A stretch of DNA of 41,320 nucleotides from Aromatoleum diolicum (GTDB lineage: Bacteria; Pseudomonadota; Gammaproteobacteria; Burkholderiales; Rhodocyclaceae): NCBI RefSeq assembly GCF_012910955.1, contig NZ_WTVQ01000044.1, forward strand, positions 1 through 41,320, given 5' to 3'. Numbering within the stretch: position 1 is the first letter of the stretch; each line of letters begins with the position of its first letter. This document shows, in pieces, positions 1 to 7,342 of the stretch. The notes beneath the pieces were generated by a model. It worked only from the letters and a program-made list of their open reading frames with translations. It made no database searches and was not told where the DNA came from. The position numbers and the translations under genes were made by a program.

Positions 1-1466
1 GATTGCCTCCGGCCTGCTTGGCCTGATACATCGCCGAATCAGCACGCCTCAAAATGTCGGCTGGGCTCGCTTCATGATCATGGAATAGAGTCACGCCGAT
101 ACTCACCGTGCAACGATGCTCGACCCTGGTGTTCGCTTTCGCCGCAGGAGTGACGTGTAACAGGTACGGTTCCGACAAGATCGCGCGCAGCTTTTCGGCA
201 ACGGTCTCCGATTGTGAGATGGATTCTGCCTTGTCCACATCGAGTTGGCTGAGCATTACCACAAACTCGTCTCCACCGAAGCGCGCAACGGTATCCATCT
301 CGCGCACACAATGCTTCAGCCGATCTGCCGCCGCGATCAATAACAAATCGCCGACGTCGTGGCCATGCGCGTCGTTGAGTGGCTTGAAGTTGTCCAGATC
401 GAGAAACATCAGCGCGCCATAGCAGGCACTGCGCATACTCGCCGCCATGGCCTGGCTCAATCGGTCGCTGAACAAGCGACGGTTAGGGAGCCCGGTGAGG
501 ACGTCGGAGAACGCCATTTGCCGCACCTGCTCTTGAAGCTGCTTGTGCTCTGTGATGTCGCGAGAGACGACGACCACGCGCGCCACCCGCCCGTCGCTGT
601 CCTTGATCACGCTGCCGCGCGATTCCATGTCACGGATTCTGCCGTCGTCCATCCGGAGGCGATACTCGAGCTGGTGTCCCACGCCGGTTTCAACGGTTTC
701 CCGGAAAGCCCGCTTGACCCGCTCCCGGTCATCCGGATGAACTTCGGCAAAGGAGTCGGTGTTTCGCAAGACATCGGTCGCACCGAAAAACTGCTGATAC
801 GAGGGACTGTTGTAGATTCGCCGCCCTTCCAGGTCGAGCACCGCGATGAAGTCGGAAAGATTCTCCGCGATCTGGTGAAAAAACTCCTTCTGCGCATGCA
901 GCGCCTCTTCCGCGTGTTTGCTCGTCGTAATGTCACCAATCGCCGTGCGGCACAAACGCGTGCCGTCGGCGTCTTGCACACTGACCGAGCACAGGCGTAC
1001 CCAAAGTACCGTCCCGTCCTTCTTCACCATGCGCAGATCGCAGGCTTGCTGCTCACTGCTCGCAAAGAGCTGCTGGCTGTGGCGGTGGAAGGTGTCAAAG
1101 TCTTCCGTGAGGATGAAGCAGTGAATCGGCTGCTTGACCAGTTCCTCCCGAGCCACGCCGAGCATGCTGGCGGCGGTAAGATTGGCTTGCAGGATCAGCC
1201 CCTCCTCATCGAGCGTGCAGTAACCGACCGGCGCCAGATCGTAAAGCTCAAAGTAGTAGACCCGCGAAGCTTCCAGTTCGACCTGCGTCCGGCGCAGTTC
1301 CTCATTCTGAAGATTGAGCTCGGCTTGATACACTTGCAACTCGTGGAGCAGCTTTAGCGGGTCGGTTTCGACCGTCACCCCTTCCGGCGGCTGTTGATGG
1401 CCAAGTCTCACCATAGCCTCGCTGAGCAACGCTTCCGAGTTCCGGGCAGTGCTGTCGTTTCTCATC
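1..1466 (-). CDS. PAS-PAS-GGDEF diguanylate cyclase, 3' end outside window
   Basis: I read this frame by reverse-complementing the window start. It opens with ATG at 1466 (MRNDSTARNSEALL) and is still open at base 1. An N-terminal coiled helix (about residues 30-60) leads into two PAS domains (about 60-190 and 190-315). The second PAS ends in the usual SRDITEHKQLQEQV linker before a GGDEF domain. GGDEF is intact at residues 397-401 (RFGGDEF). An inhibitory-site RxxD (REMD) lies five residues upstream, so the enzyme should make c-di-GMP from two GTP and be product-inhibited. There is no membrane segment, so it is probably cytosolic. An AGGG stretch just upstream of the ATG may serve as ribosome site. 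The missing end should be only the last GGDEF helices, or a further EAL domain that cannot be seen here. Confidence 0.9.
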
Positions 1467-2453
1467 TTGGCCCTCGATCAACGGGTGACAAACTCACCAG
1501 CGCCTTGTGACTTCCACCTTCAGTTGCTTGATCGTCATGGCGACTACAGTCATCGCGAGGCCGTTGATCACGTTGGTGTGGGCATGAGTGACGACAGTCG
1601 CCTTCGCGTCCACACTCATCGGCGCCTTCGCTACTTTTTTGGTAGATATCGCTTGGACGCAGTCGCAACAAATATCACGGATTTTTAATTTAGCACCGGC
1701 TCATTGCCAAGTCTGTTCGATGTCGAACATATTTTTTTAGAGTCGCAGGCGCTGCCCAACGGACTTCGCCTCGACCTGTTCCAACCGATGGTGGAGATAA
1801 TTTACCTCCGACCAGCAGCAGTTGGTCGGAGGCGTGTGTTCGAGGAGCGCAGCGTAGAGCTGACGTTGGCAACCCGCCGAGCGTCATGCGGGCCGAACCC
1901 GTCTCGGCCGAAGATCCGCCGGTTTTGCTTCTAGACGTTGAGCCGGTAAAGCGGTGTTGCTACAGGCATCAACGGCGGCGGACTAACATGGTTGAAAGTG
2001 CGTCGCATTTCGTCGCGTGATGGGATGCGTGAATGATGCCGTCAGACACGCCGTGGTCAGGCGATACCTGGGGCGCGCCTTCGGCGAACTCACCCCGGAC
2101 CAGGAAAGCGGCAGCAGCACGATTCCGGTCTCATCACGCGTGCAACGACCATCGTGAGGCCATACAGTGATCAAACTCTCCCAGACTGCGATCCAACTCG
2201 TCGCCATCGCCATGCGCCGCGTGTTGCAGGAGGGGCACACGCCATGCCCGTTCTAGGAGTATGCGATCAGGAAATCCTGCTGCACCAACGTGAACGCCCG
2301 GTCCGCTTGCAAGCCCGGGCGCGAAAGCTGACCGGCCTGCCCCACCCAGTGAGGATGTTGCAGGCCTGAAGGTAGGCGCAGCTAGCGAATCTCCTGCTGC
2401 GGGGCTCGCGAGCCAAAGACAGCGCCATGGAGCGGCGCGCGACGAATGCGTCG
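1467..2453. other. Gene-poor region without a supportable gene
   Basis: About 990 bases separate the cyclase start from the PEP-CTERM gene end. Several short frames exist, but none is recognisable. Two short plus-strand stretches near 2029-2156 and 2168-2260 read as plausible protein (for example AVVRRYLGRAFGEL and SQTAIQLVAIAMRRVLQ). Each is cut by stops and they are in different frames, so they look like decayed gene pieces. A perfect 10-bp stem-loop lies at 1805-1832. T-rich tracts near 1635 and 1730 could belong to the promoter of the cyclase. Confidence 0.5.
1805..1832. repeat. Perfect 10-bp inverted repeat (stem-loop)
   Basis: CCTCCGACCA at 1805-1814 pairs perfectly with TGGTCGGAGG at 1823-1832 across an 8-base loop. 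On the minus strand it is followed by TAAATTATCT, which is a weak T-tract. It could be a poor terminator for minus-strand transcription, an operator or an element end. No gene is close enough to decide. Confidence 0.55.
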
Positions 2454-3074
2454 TCAGGCCGCGCGGCGGCGGACGAGCACGCCGCCGAGCAGGGCGACGC
2501 CAAGGAGGGCAAGGATGCCGGGCTCGGGTACGGCATTGACGGCGCTTGGACCGCTCCCGCCGACACCCGGGTCGTTGCTGCCGCCCAGTTCGTCCGTGGG
2601 GAATAGCGAAACGTCTACGGTGAGCGTCGCTGACGTCAACAAGACGTCGCCGGGGTTCGGAGAGCGAGTCAGTGAAAAGTCAAGAATTCCATCAGCATAA
2701 TTCAAAGCATCGGAACTTATGGGGACCAATTCTGGAGTGCTTGAATTGAATGCGGAGACACTGCTTGAGAAATCGAATTGACCAGGCAGAGAAATGGTCA
2801 CAATCGAGGTGTTTGCCTTATTAATCTGATTCGTGTTGTTGCCGGAGACCGTAAAGACAAGGCTGAGGAGTGCCGAATCAAGTGAATGCAGTAACGGATC
2901 ATACCCATACGAAATTAGGTCGTAGCTAAAGGACGCAACGCCGCTATCAACCTCTATGTTGATGGGATTCAGTGTTATTGGATTGGTTAGAGTCGTTGAG
3001 TTGGCCTGAGCCATTCCGACAAAACCGGCGAGGATCACACCCCCGAGTACCTTGCGCATAATTTTGTATGTCAT
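2454..3074 (-). CDS. PEP-CTERM sorting-signal exported protein
   Basis: This is a 206-residue secreted protein of unknown specific function. The chosen ATG at 3074 starts a clean signal peptide (MTYKIMRKVLGGVILAGFVG, cleavage after AQA). It has a GGGGAG ribosome site a few bases upstream; longer in-frame starts would bury the signal peptide. The mature body is rich in Ser, Thr, Asn and Leu, lacks cysteine, and looks like a beta-rich surface protein. The C-terminus is a textbook exosortase tripartite signal: the PEP motif (VPEPGILALLG), a hydrophobic helix, then the basic end VRRRAA. In this family exosortase (XrtA/EpsH) cleaves the tail during export, usually next to exopolysaccharide genes. 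No exosortase or polysaccharide gene is in the window, so this is an orphan substrate served from elsewhere. Confidence 0.88.
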   Translation of the reverse strand: MTYKIMRKVLGGVILAGFVGMAQANSTTLTNPITLNPINIEVDSGVASFSYDLISYGYDPLLHSLDSALLSLVFTVSGNNTNQINKANTSIVTISLPGQFDFSSSVSAFNSSTPELVPISSDALNYADGILDFSLTRSPNPGDVLLTSATLTVDVSLFPTDELGGSNDPGVGGSGPSAVNAVPEPGILALLGVALLGGVLVRRRAA

Positions 3075-3114
3075 TTTCTTGTTCTCCCCAACCATTTTTT
3101 TGTCGAGAGGTCTT

Positions 3115-3130
3115 GTTGCATCGGTGCAAC
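3115..3130. promoter_or_regulatory. Inverted repeat GTTGCA-TCGG-TGCAAC
   Basis: This is a perfect 6-bp palindrome with a 4-base spacer, about 40 bases upstream of the PEP-CTERM ATG. It could be an operator or a leader hairpin. The function is not known. Confidence 0.4.
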
Positions 3131-3235
3131 GCGAGACATCGAATGGACTTCTGCATTCGGTCTGAAGCATTTTTTGTACCTTGTTACTAAAAATGCCGTA
3201 GTACAAGCCTTTCTGGCCTCATCTGACCTGCCCAA

Positions 3236-3253
3236 TCGCCCCCTTCGGGGCGA
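3236..3253. promoter_or_regulatory. GC stem-loop TCGCCCC-CTTC-GGGGCGA
   Basis: This is a perfect 7-bp stem with a 4-base loop, about 160 bases upstream of the PEP-CTERM start. Neither side carries a T-run, so it is not a standard intrinsic terminator. It is probably a structured leader or a binding site. Confidence 0.4.
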
Positions 3254-3463
3254 CTGTACGAATTTCTGACATTTTTGCAACATCCGACCGCATTCGCGTT
3301 TTCGTCAACCTGATTTTGATTGCAAGCGCAAGTAATTTTGCGCGGCATGTAATCATTCTCAGGCGAGAATTAATCACGGTTCGTCATCGATTCTTGATGC
3401 AGCGTGACTTTTGTTACGGAAAGGTGAAGTGCTCGGGGTTCTCAGAGTGTAAAAAAATTCGAC

Positions 3464-3619
3464 GTTTGCCGTGCCGCCACCATCCAGAGCCTGCTCGCCA
3501 CCGCAAAAATGAACGGCCTGAAGCCATATGCTAGGCTCAAGGACACGTTGAAGAAACTGCCTGTCTGGCCCTACAGCCGCCTTGATGAGTTGCTGCCGCT
3601 GGCGCCCTTACAGGCGTGA
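3464..3619 (+). pseudogene. IS66-family transposase (TnpC) C-terminal remnant
   Basis: In the plus frame ending with TGA at 3617-3619 the sequence reads RAATIQSLLATAKMNGLKPY, then ARLKDTLKKLPVWPYSR, then [12 protein letters not shown]. This is the conserved last segment of IS66-family TnpC proteins. Only about 50 of some 500 residues remain. Upstream of about 3464 the match stops abruptly at unrelated DNA, so the element is deleted on its left. The fragment cannot be functional. The element's right terminus follows at 3656. Confidence 0.8.
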
Positions 3620-3656
3620 CCACCGACCTGTCAATGTGGGGCGGTAGAACGCTTAC
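3620..3656 (+). mobile_element. Right end of the decayed IS66 element
   Basis: Read on the minus strand, the sequence ending at 3656 begins GTAAGCGTTCTACCGCCCC. The GTAAGCG start is typical of IS66-family terminal repeats. It sits 37 bases after the transposase stop, as expected. The left end is absent, so the 8-bp target duplication normal for this family cannot be checked. Confidence 0.65.
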
Positions 3657-3726
3657 TCACGAAAAGGGAGCGCGCGCGAAAATTTGCGGAGACTCGCGCA
3701 TGGCTAAGCAGATCTACCTAGAAGAA
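3657..3726 (+). other. Short DNA between two insertion elements, with a possible gene start
   Basis: This 70-base slice is trapped between the IS66 end and the IS1595 left repeat. It contains GGAG followed eight bases later by ATG (3700), giving [10 protein letters not shown] before the insertion. The start looks good, so it may be the 5' tip of a gene destroyed by the insertion. Ten codons are too few to identify it. Confidence 0.3.
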
Positions 3727-3749
3727 GGCTATGTCCCAATTACGTGTTG
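3727..3749 (+). repeat. IS1595 left terminal inverted repeat
   Basis: This is an exact reverse complement of 4686-4708 over 23 bases. It defines the left edge of the element. Confidence 0.92.
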
Positions 3750-3759
3750 GAGTCTGATC

Positions 3760-4706
3760 ATGGATACGCAAGCCTTCCAACATTTGTTGGCTCAGCTGAG
3801 CGAACTTAGCGGCAAGCAGAAGTCCCTTCTCGTGGCGGCACTTCATGAGCAGCCCCGGCGCGACGAGCTTGAAGGCGCTGTGCCGGATCTGCAGAAGTGC
3901 CCGCATTGCGGCGCGCCAGCGGTGCAATTGGCCTCGTGGGGCTGGAGCCGCGGGCTACGTCGTAACCGTTGTCGAGGGTGTGGTCGCACCTGCAATGCCT
4001 TGACTGCCGCGCCGCTGGCACACTTGCGCAAAGCTGAATGCTGGCGAAATTATGCCGAGGCTCTGATCCGTGGTCTAACGGTCAGGCAGGCGGCCCGACA
4101 CTGCGGGATCAGCAAGAACACGGCCTTTCTGTGGCGCCATCGCTTTCTGCTGGCGGTGGCCGAACATCGTGATGAGCATGAGAACGGTATCGTCGACGCC
4201 GACGAGACGTTCTTCCTGGAGTCCTTCAAGGGGCAGCGTCACTTGCCCAGAGCGCCGCGCCGACGAGGCGGCGTCGGGGCGACGCGCGGGACCGGTAAAG
4301 ACCAGATTCCGGTGATGATGGTGCGAGACCGTGAAGGGCACACCGCCGATTTCAAGCTGGTCCAACTCGATGCCGCGCACGTGCAGGACGCACTACAGCC
4401 GCTGATTGATCGCGAGTCGGTCTTATGTACGGACGGCGCTGCCGTCTACGCCGCATCACCCATCGGGTGGTGCATGCCAAACCTGGGCAGCGGGTCCGTG
4501 AGGGCGCTTTCTATATCCAGAACGTCAATGCCTATCACAGCCGGCTCAAGAACTGGATGTCACGCTTTCACGGCGTCGCCACCAAGTACCTCGTCAATTA
4601 CCTCGGTTGGCGACGCATGCTCGAACGCTACCGGGAAGGGATCCGACCCGCATACTGCCTGCAGGAGGCCGTCGGACGTCCCATGCAACACGTAATTGGG
4701 ACATAG
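3760..4706 (+). pseudogene. IS1595-family (ISXO2-like) transposase, frameshifted
   Basis: Translation from ATG 3760 ([18 protein letters not shown]) gives an N-terminal helical part and then a zinc ribbon (CPHCGAP and CRGCGRTC). A helix-turn-helix follows ([20 protein letters not shown]), then the DDE-type core with the first Asp in IVDADETFF and the second in LCTDGAAVY. After VYAA, near 4445-4465, the frame is lost. The rest continues one frame over as [34 protein letters not shown] and [15 protein letters not shown], ending at 4706. The residues usually found between VY and THRVV are also shortened, so a small deletion of roughly a dozen bases is likely. The protein would lack its third catalytic residue and be inactive. 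Confidence 0.88.
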
Positions 4707-4708
4707 CC
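4686..4708 (+). repeat. IS1595 right terminal inverted repeat
   Basis: This is an exact reverse complement of 3727-3749. Its last bases (GCC) also serve as the Ala codon of the adjoining IHF-like reading frame. Confidence 0.92.
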
Positions 4709-5059
4709 TTAACAAAGGCCGGAATCGTCCAGGCGCTGATCGACAGCATCGGCATTACCCGATCCGAAGCCGCCGAAATCGTCGACGCGTTTTTCGACGA
4801 ACTGGTTTCGTCGCTCGCCGCGGGCAGCGACGTGAAACTCTCTGGGTTTGGGAGCTTTCGACTGCGCGCAAAACCGCCTCGCCCTGGCCACAACCCGAAG
4901 ACAGTCGAACAGGTGACCGTGACGGCACGCCGAGTGGCAACCTTCCATCCAAACCCCAAGTTGAAGCTAAAGGTGGGTAAGCGTACGGGAAAAACGGAAA
5001 ATACGGGAAAAGCCAACGAGGCCTGCTCGCAGCTATGCGACCGCATGACTCGCGCCTGA
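4706..5059 (+). pseudogene. IHF-alpha-like DNA-bending protein, start codon lost at the IS junction
   Basis: The frame reads ALTKAGIVQALIDSIG and then the IHF/HU core (VKLSGFGSFRLR, RPGHNPKT, VTARRVATFHP). This covers the whole IHF-alpha fold, and a 20-residue basic tail is added. Normal IhfA starts MALTKA. Here the Ala codon is supplied by the IS end, and the position of the initiator ATG reads ATA. The only in-frame start upstream is a TTG at 4607 inside the element, which would add about 33 foreign residues. The core residues are intact, so the loss is recent or expression comes from the IS. A true ihfA normally follows pheT, so this is an extra paralogue whose loss need not be lethal. Confidence 0.75.
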
Positions 5060-5215
5060 AGAGCGCCACGTAGGCGAATCCAGCACCCGAATCAACTCCT
5101 GTGTCACCCCATCCTCGCCGTAATCGCTGAGCGGCAGGCCACCGGCCATATGCACTTCGTCGTAGTCAGTGCGCGGGGAATGGCATACCATGCCGGACCT
5201 CCCCAAGTCCTGCAC
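5033..5215 (-). pseudogene. Unrecognised 60-codon frame, possible gene fragment
   Basis: On the minus strand, 60 codons show strongly GC-biased third positions and a protein-like middle (YDEVHMAGGLPLSDYGEDG, then VTQELIRVLDSP). The start lies beside the histidine kinase start on the other strand, and the end overlaps the tail of the IHF-like gene. I do not recognise the family. It could be the C-terminal piece of a lost gene whose front was displaced when the kinase arrived. Confidence 0.3.
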
Positions 5216-5220
5216 GAACC

Positions 5221-7293
5221 ATGGCGCGACACTTCAGCATCCGCAGACGCCTCGGCCTTCAGGCCATTTTTACGGGCGCGGTGATGCTTTGTCTGGCCTT
5301 GGCGTTCGCGTGGGCGCAGTACGTCACCGACCGTGCCTTTCTTCGGATCGTCCAAGGTGAAATGCTCCCGGCGGCCGAACTGCATGCGATCGAGTCACGT
5401 CTGCAGTCGATTCACACAAGGATGCAGTCTGTCCTGTTAGCCCAGGCTTCCCCCCTTGGTGCGCTGGAGCTCCTGCGGCAGGAACGGCCACTGATCGATA
5501 AGGCGTGGAACACCTACCGCCTGGTACACCGCAATTGGCTCGAAGATCCTGAGGAGGATGCGCTGATTGCCGAGATTGAGGCCGCGTTGCCGGCACTAGG
5601 GACATTTCTCGATAGCGCTGAACGTGCGTACGTGCAGCACGATCGGGAACAGTTGTCGCAATTGGCGGAAACCGGCTGGTATCACCTGCAGCAAGCACTC
5701 ATTAACAACGTGCGTGCTTTGGCGGCGCTACAGGAACGACACGTACTGACGGCGACGCACAACCTCGAGCGTTCAATTCTGCGCACGCGGTTGGTCGTTG
5801 GCGGCCTGCTCGGCGCCGGGCTGCTATGCCTCGGCTTTTTTTCGATCCGTCTCGGCCGACACATCATGCGGCGCATTGTCAGTATCGAACAGGCCCTGGA
5901 AGCCATTGCGAGTGGCGAGCAATCCGTGCAAGTGCCCTACTTCAAGGGCGAATCGGAAATGGCGCGCATTGCTTCGGCCATCAACCGCACGATTGCGCAG
6001 ATGGCTGATGACCGTCTAGCTCTTACCGGCCTGATGCGTCAGTTGGCGACAATTCTCGAATCGGTGGCAGAGGGCATTTACGGCGTCGATGGAGACGGCC
6101 GAATCATGTTCATGAATCCTGCTGCGCTCGCGATGCTCGGCTATCAGGATGTAGAGGTGATCGGTAAAGGATCCCACGAACTCTTGCATCACCACCACGC
6201 CGACGGCCGTCCTTACCCGCTGGCCGATTGTCCCATTGCTGGCACGCGCAAAAGCGCGCAGGTCGAACATCGCGACGACGAGGTATTCTTCCGCAAGGAC
6301 GGCAGCAGCTTTCCGGTGGAATACACGAGTGCGCCGCTCCTCACTGACAGTCAGGGGCAGATGGGGGGAGTCGTTATCTTCCATGACATCACGGAACGCC
6401 GAAACCACGAGCGCCTGCTCCAGGAAACCGTGGCACAGTTGCGCGAGACAAATGCCCGACTTGCCGAGACGCAAATCCAGTTGGTACAGGCGGAAAAGCT
6501 CGCGGGCCTGGGCCAGCTGGCCGCGGGGGTCGCTCACGAAATGAACAACCCACTCGCCTTCATCAATTCCAATTTTGCGACGCTCGACACTTATGTACAG
6601 GATCTCCTGCACGTAATCGATGACTACGAGGAGGTTATTGCGTCAACACAGGATCCTCTTACCCGCAGCGCGACCGAGCAACTGCGCGAAAAGGCCGATC
6701 TCGATTTCCTCCGCGACGATCTCCATGCGCTGATGAGCGAGAGCCGCGATGGACTGAAACGCGTAGGCCGGATCGTGGCCGACCTGAAGGAATTCTCGCG
6801 GCTCGATAGTTCACCTACTGAATGGGGTGACGTGAACATCAACCATTGCCTAGATGCCACTCTCAAGGTGCTCGCCACGTCACTTGACGGGAAGGCGGAC
6901 GTGGTGCGCGATTACGCCCCCCTGCCACTGGTCCACGGCAACGCCGTACAACTCAACCAGATCTTCCTGAATTTGCTGCTCAACGCCATCCATGCGATCG
7001 AACAGCAGGGGACGATTACCTTGCGCACGAGGCACCAGGCGCGCGAGGTATGTGTCGAGATTACCGACACCGGCTGCGGCATGGCACCAACCGTGAGCAA
7101 TCGCATGTTCGACCCCTTCTACACGACGCGGCCGGTCGGACAAGGAACGGGACTCGGCTTGTCCGTTGCCTACAGCATTGCGCAGAAACATGGAGGCCGC
7201 TTCGAGGTGGACAGCGCTCCCGGGCGCGGCACCTCGGTCCGCCTATGGCTGCCGATTGACGACAGTGACACGGCCGAATCGCTCACTGCGTAA
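5221..7293 (+). CDS. Membrane sensor histidine kinase (4HB-like, HAMP, PAS, HisKA, HATPase)
   Basis: This 690-residue kinase has a membrane helix at about 13-35 and a 150-residue helical periplasmic sensor. A second helix lies at about 190-212, followed by a HAMP linker and a PAS domain (about 275-395, ending IFHDITERRNHERL). The phospho-acceptor is His439 in GVAHEMNNPLAF. The ATP domain carries NLLLNAIHAI (N box), DTGCGM (G1) and GQGTGLGLSVAY (G2). It should autophosphorylate and pass phosphate to a receiver encoded elsewhere. It is the only plus-strand signalling gene and is convergent with the eight-gene operon, 49 bases apart, so one of the KPW[DN]D receivers there is a likely partner. 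The H box and the FINSN stretch resemble the soluble kinases of that operon. Confidence 0.9.
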   Translation: MARHFSIRRRLGLQAIFTGAVMLCLALAFAWAQYVTDRAFLRIVQGEMLPAAELHAIESRLQSIHTRMQSVLLAQASPLGALELLRQERPLIDKAWNTYRLVHRNWLEDPEEDALIAEIEAALPALGTFLDSAERAYVQHDREQLSQLAETGWYHLQQALINNVRALAALQERHVLTATHNLERSILRTRLVVGGLLGAGLLCLGFFSIRLGRHIMRRIVSIEQALEAIASGEQSVQVPYFKGESEMARIASAINRTIAQMADDRLALTGLMRQLATILESVAEGIYGVDGDGRIMFMNPAALAMLGYQDVEVIGKGSHELLHHHHADGRPYPLADCPIAGTRKSAQVEHRDDEVFFRKDGSSFPVEYTSAPLLTDSQGQMGGVVIFHDITERRNHERLLQETVAQLRETNARLAETQIQLVQAEKLAGLGQLAAGVAHEMNNPLAFINSNFATLDTYVQDLLHVIDDYEEVIASTQDPLTRSATEQLREKADLDFLRDDLHALMSESRDGLKRVGRIVADLKEFSRLDSSPTEWGDVNINHCLDATLKVLATSLDGKADVVRDYAPLPLVHGNAVQLNQIFLNLLLNAIHAIEQQGTITLRTRHQAREVCVEITDTGCGMAPTVSNRMFDPFYTTRPVGQGTGLGLSVAYSIAQKHGGRFEVDSAPGRGTSVRLWLPIDDSDTAESLTA

Positions 7294-7342
7294 GAACCTT
7301 CGTATCCAACTCTGCGTACAGCCTCTTGCCTTGATACCGCCC

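Larger units (their letters stand above)
3075..3463. promoter_or_regulatory. Leader/upstream region of the PEP-CTERM gene with hairpins
   Basis: This 390-base AT-richer stretch lies upstream of the PEP-CTERM start and ends at the IS66 remnant. It holds two clear inverted repeats (3115-3130 and 3236-3253). It also has T- and A-rich tracts, including a run of seven A at 3451-3457 next to the transposase tail. I could not place a convincing sigma-70 or sigma-54 promoter. It is the natural site for the regulatory region of the minus-strand gene. Confidence 0.4.
3727..4708 (+). mobile_element. IS1595-family insertion sequence, complete ends, dead transposase
   Basis: Bases 3727-3749 and 4686-4708 form a perfect 23-bp terminal inverted repeat (GGCTATGTCCCAATTACG at the outer end). 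The 982-bp span and the ISXO2-like transposase fit the IS1595 family. The 8 bases outside each end (TAGAAGAA and TTAACAAA) do not match, so the usual 8-bp target duplication is missing. This points to a deletion next to the element or recombination after insertion. The right end joins the second codon of an IHF-alpha-like gene. The transposase is frameshifted, so the copy cannot move by itself but might be moved in trans. Confidence 0.9.

Noticed and set aside
359-1357. Long plus-strand open frame of 332 codons
   Set aside because: It lies opposite the PAS-GGDEF gene, whose minus-strand translation shows clear family motifs; the plus frame has none.
2154-2369. Plus-strand frame of 71 codons
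   Set aside because: It is low-complexity Arg/His-rich and other frames look as good; it is only mentioned as decayed DNA.
3255-3300. Sigma-54 promoter for the PEP-CTERM gene
   Set aside because: A GG...GC pair exists on the minus strand but the spacing is one base short of the required ten, and the surrounding consensus is weak.
3719-4716. Target-site duplication around the IS1595 element
   Set aside because: The flanks TAGAAGAA and TTAACAAA do not match, and shifting the boundary by several bases does not create a match.
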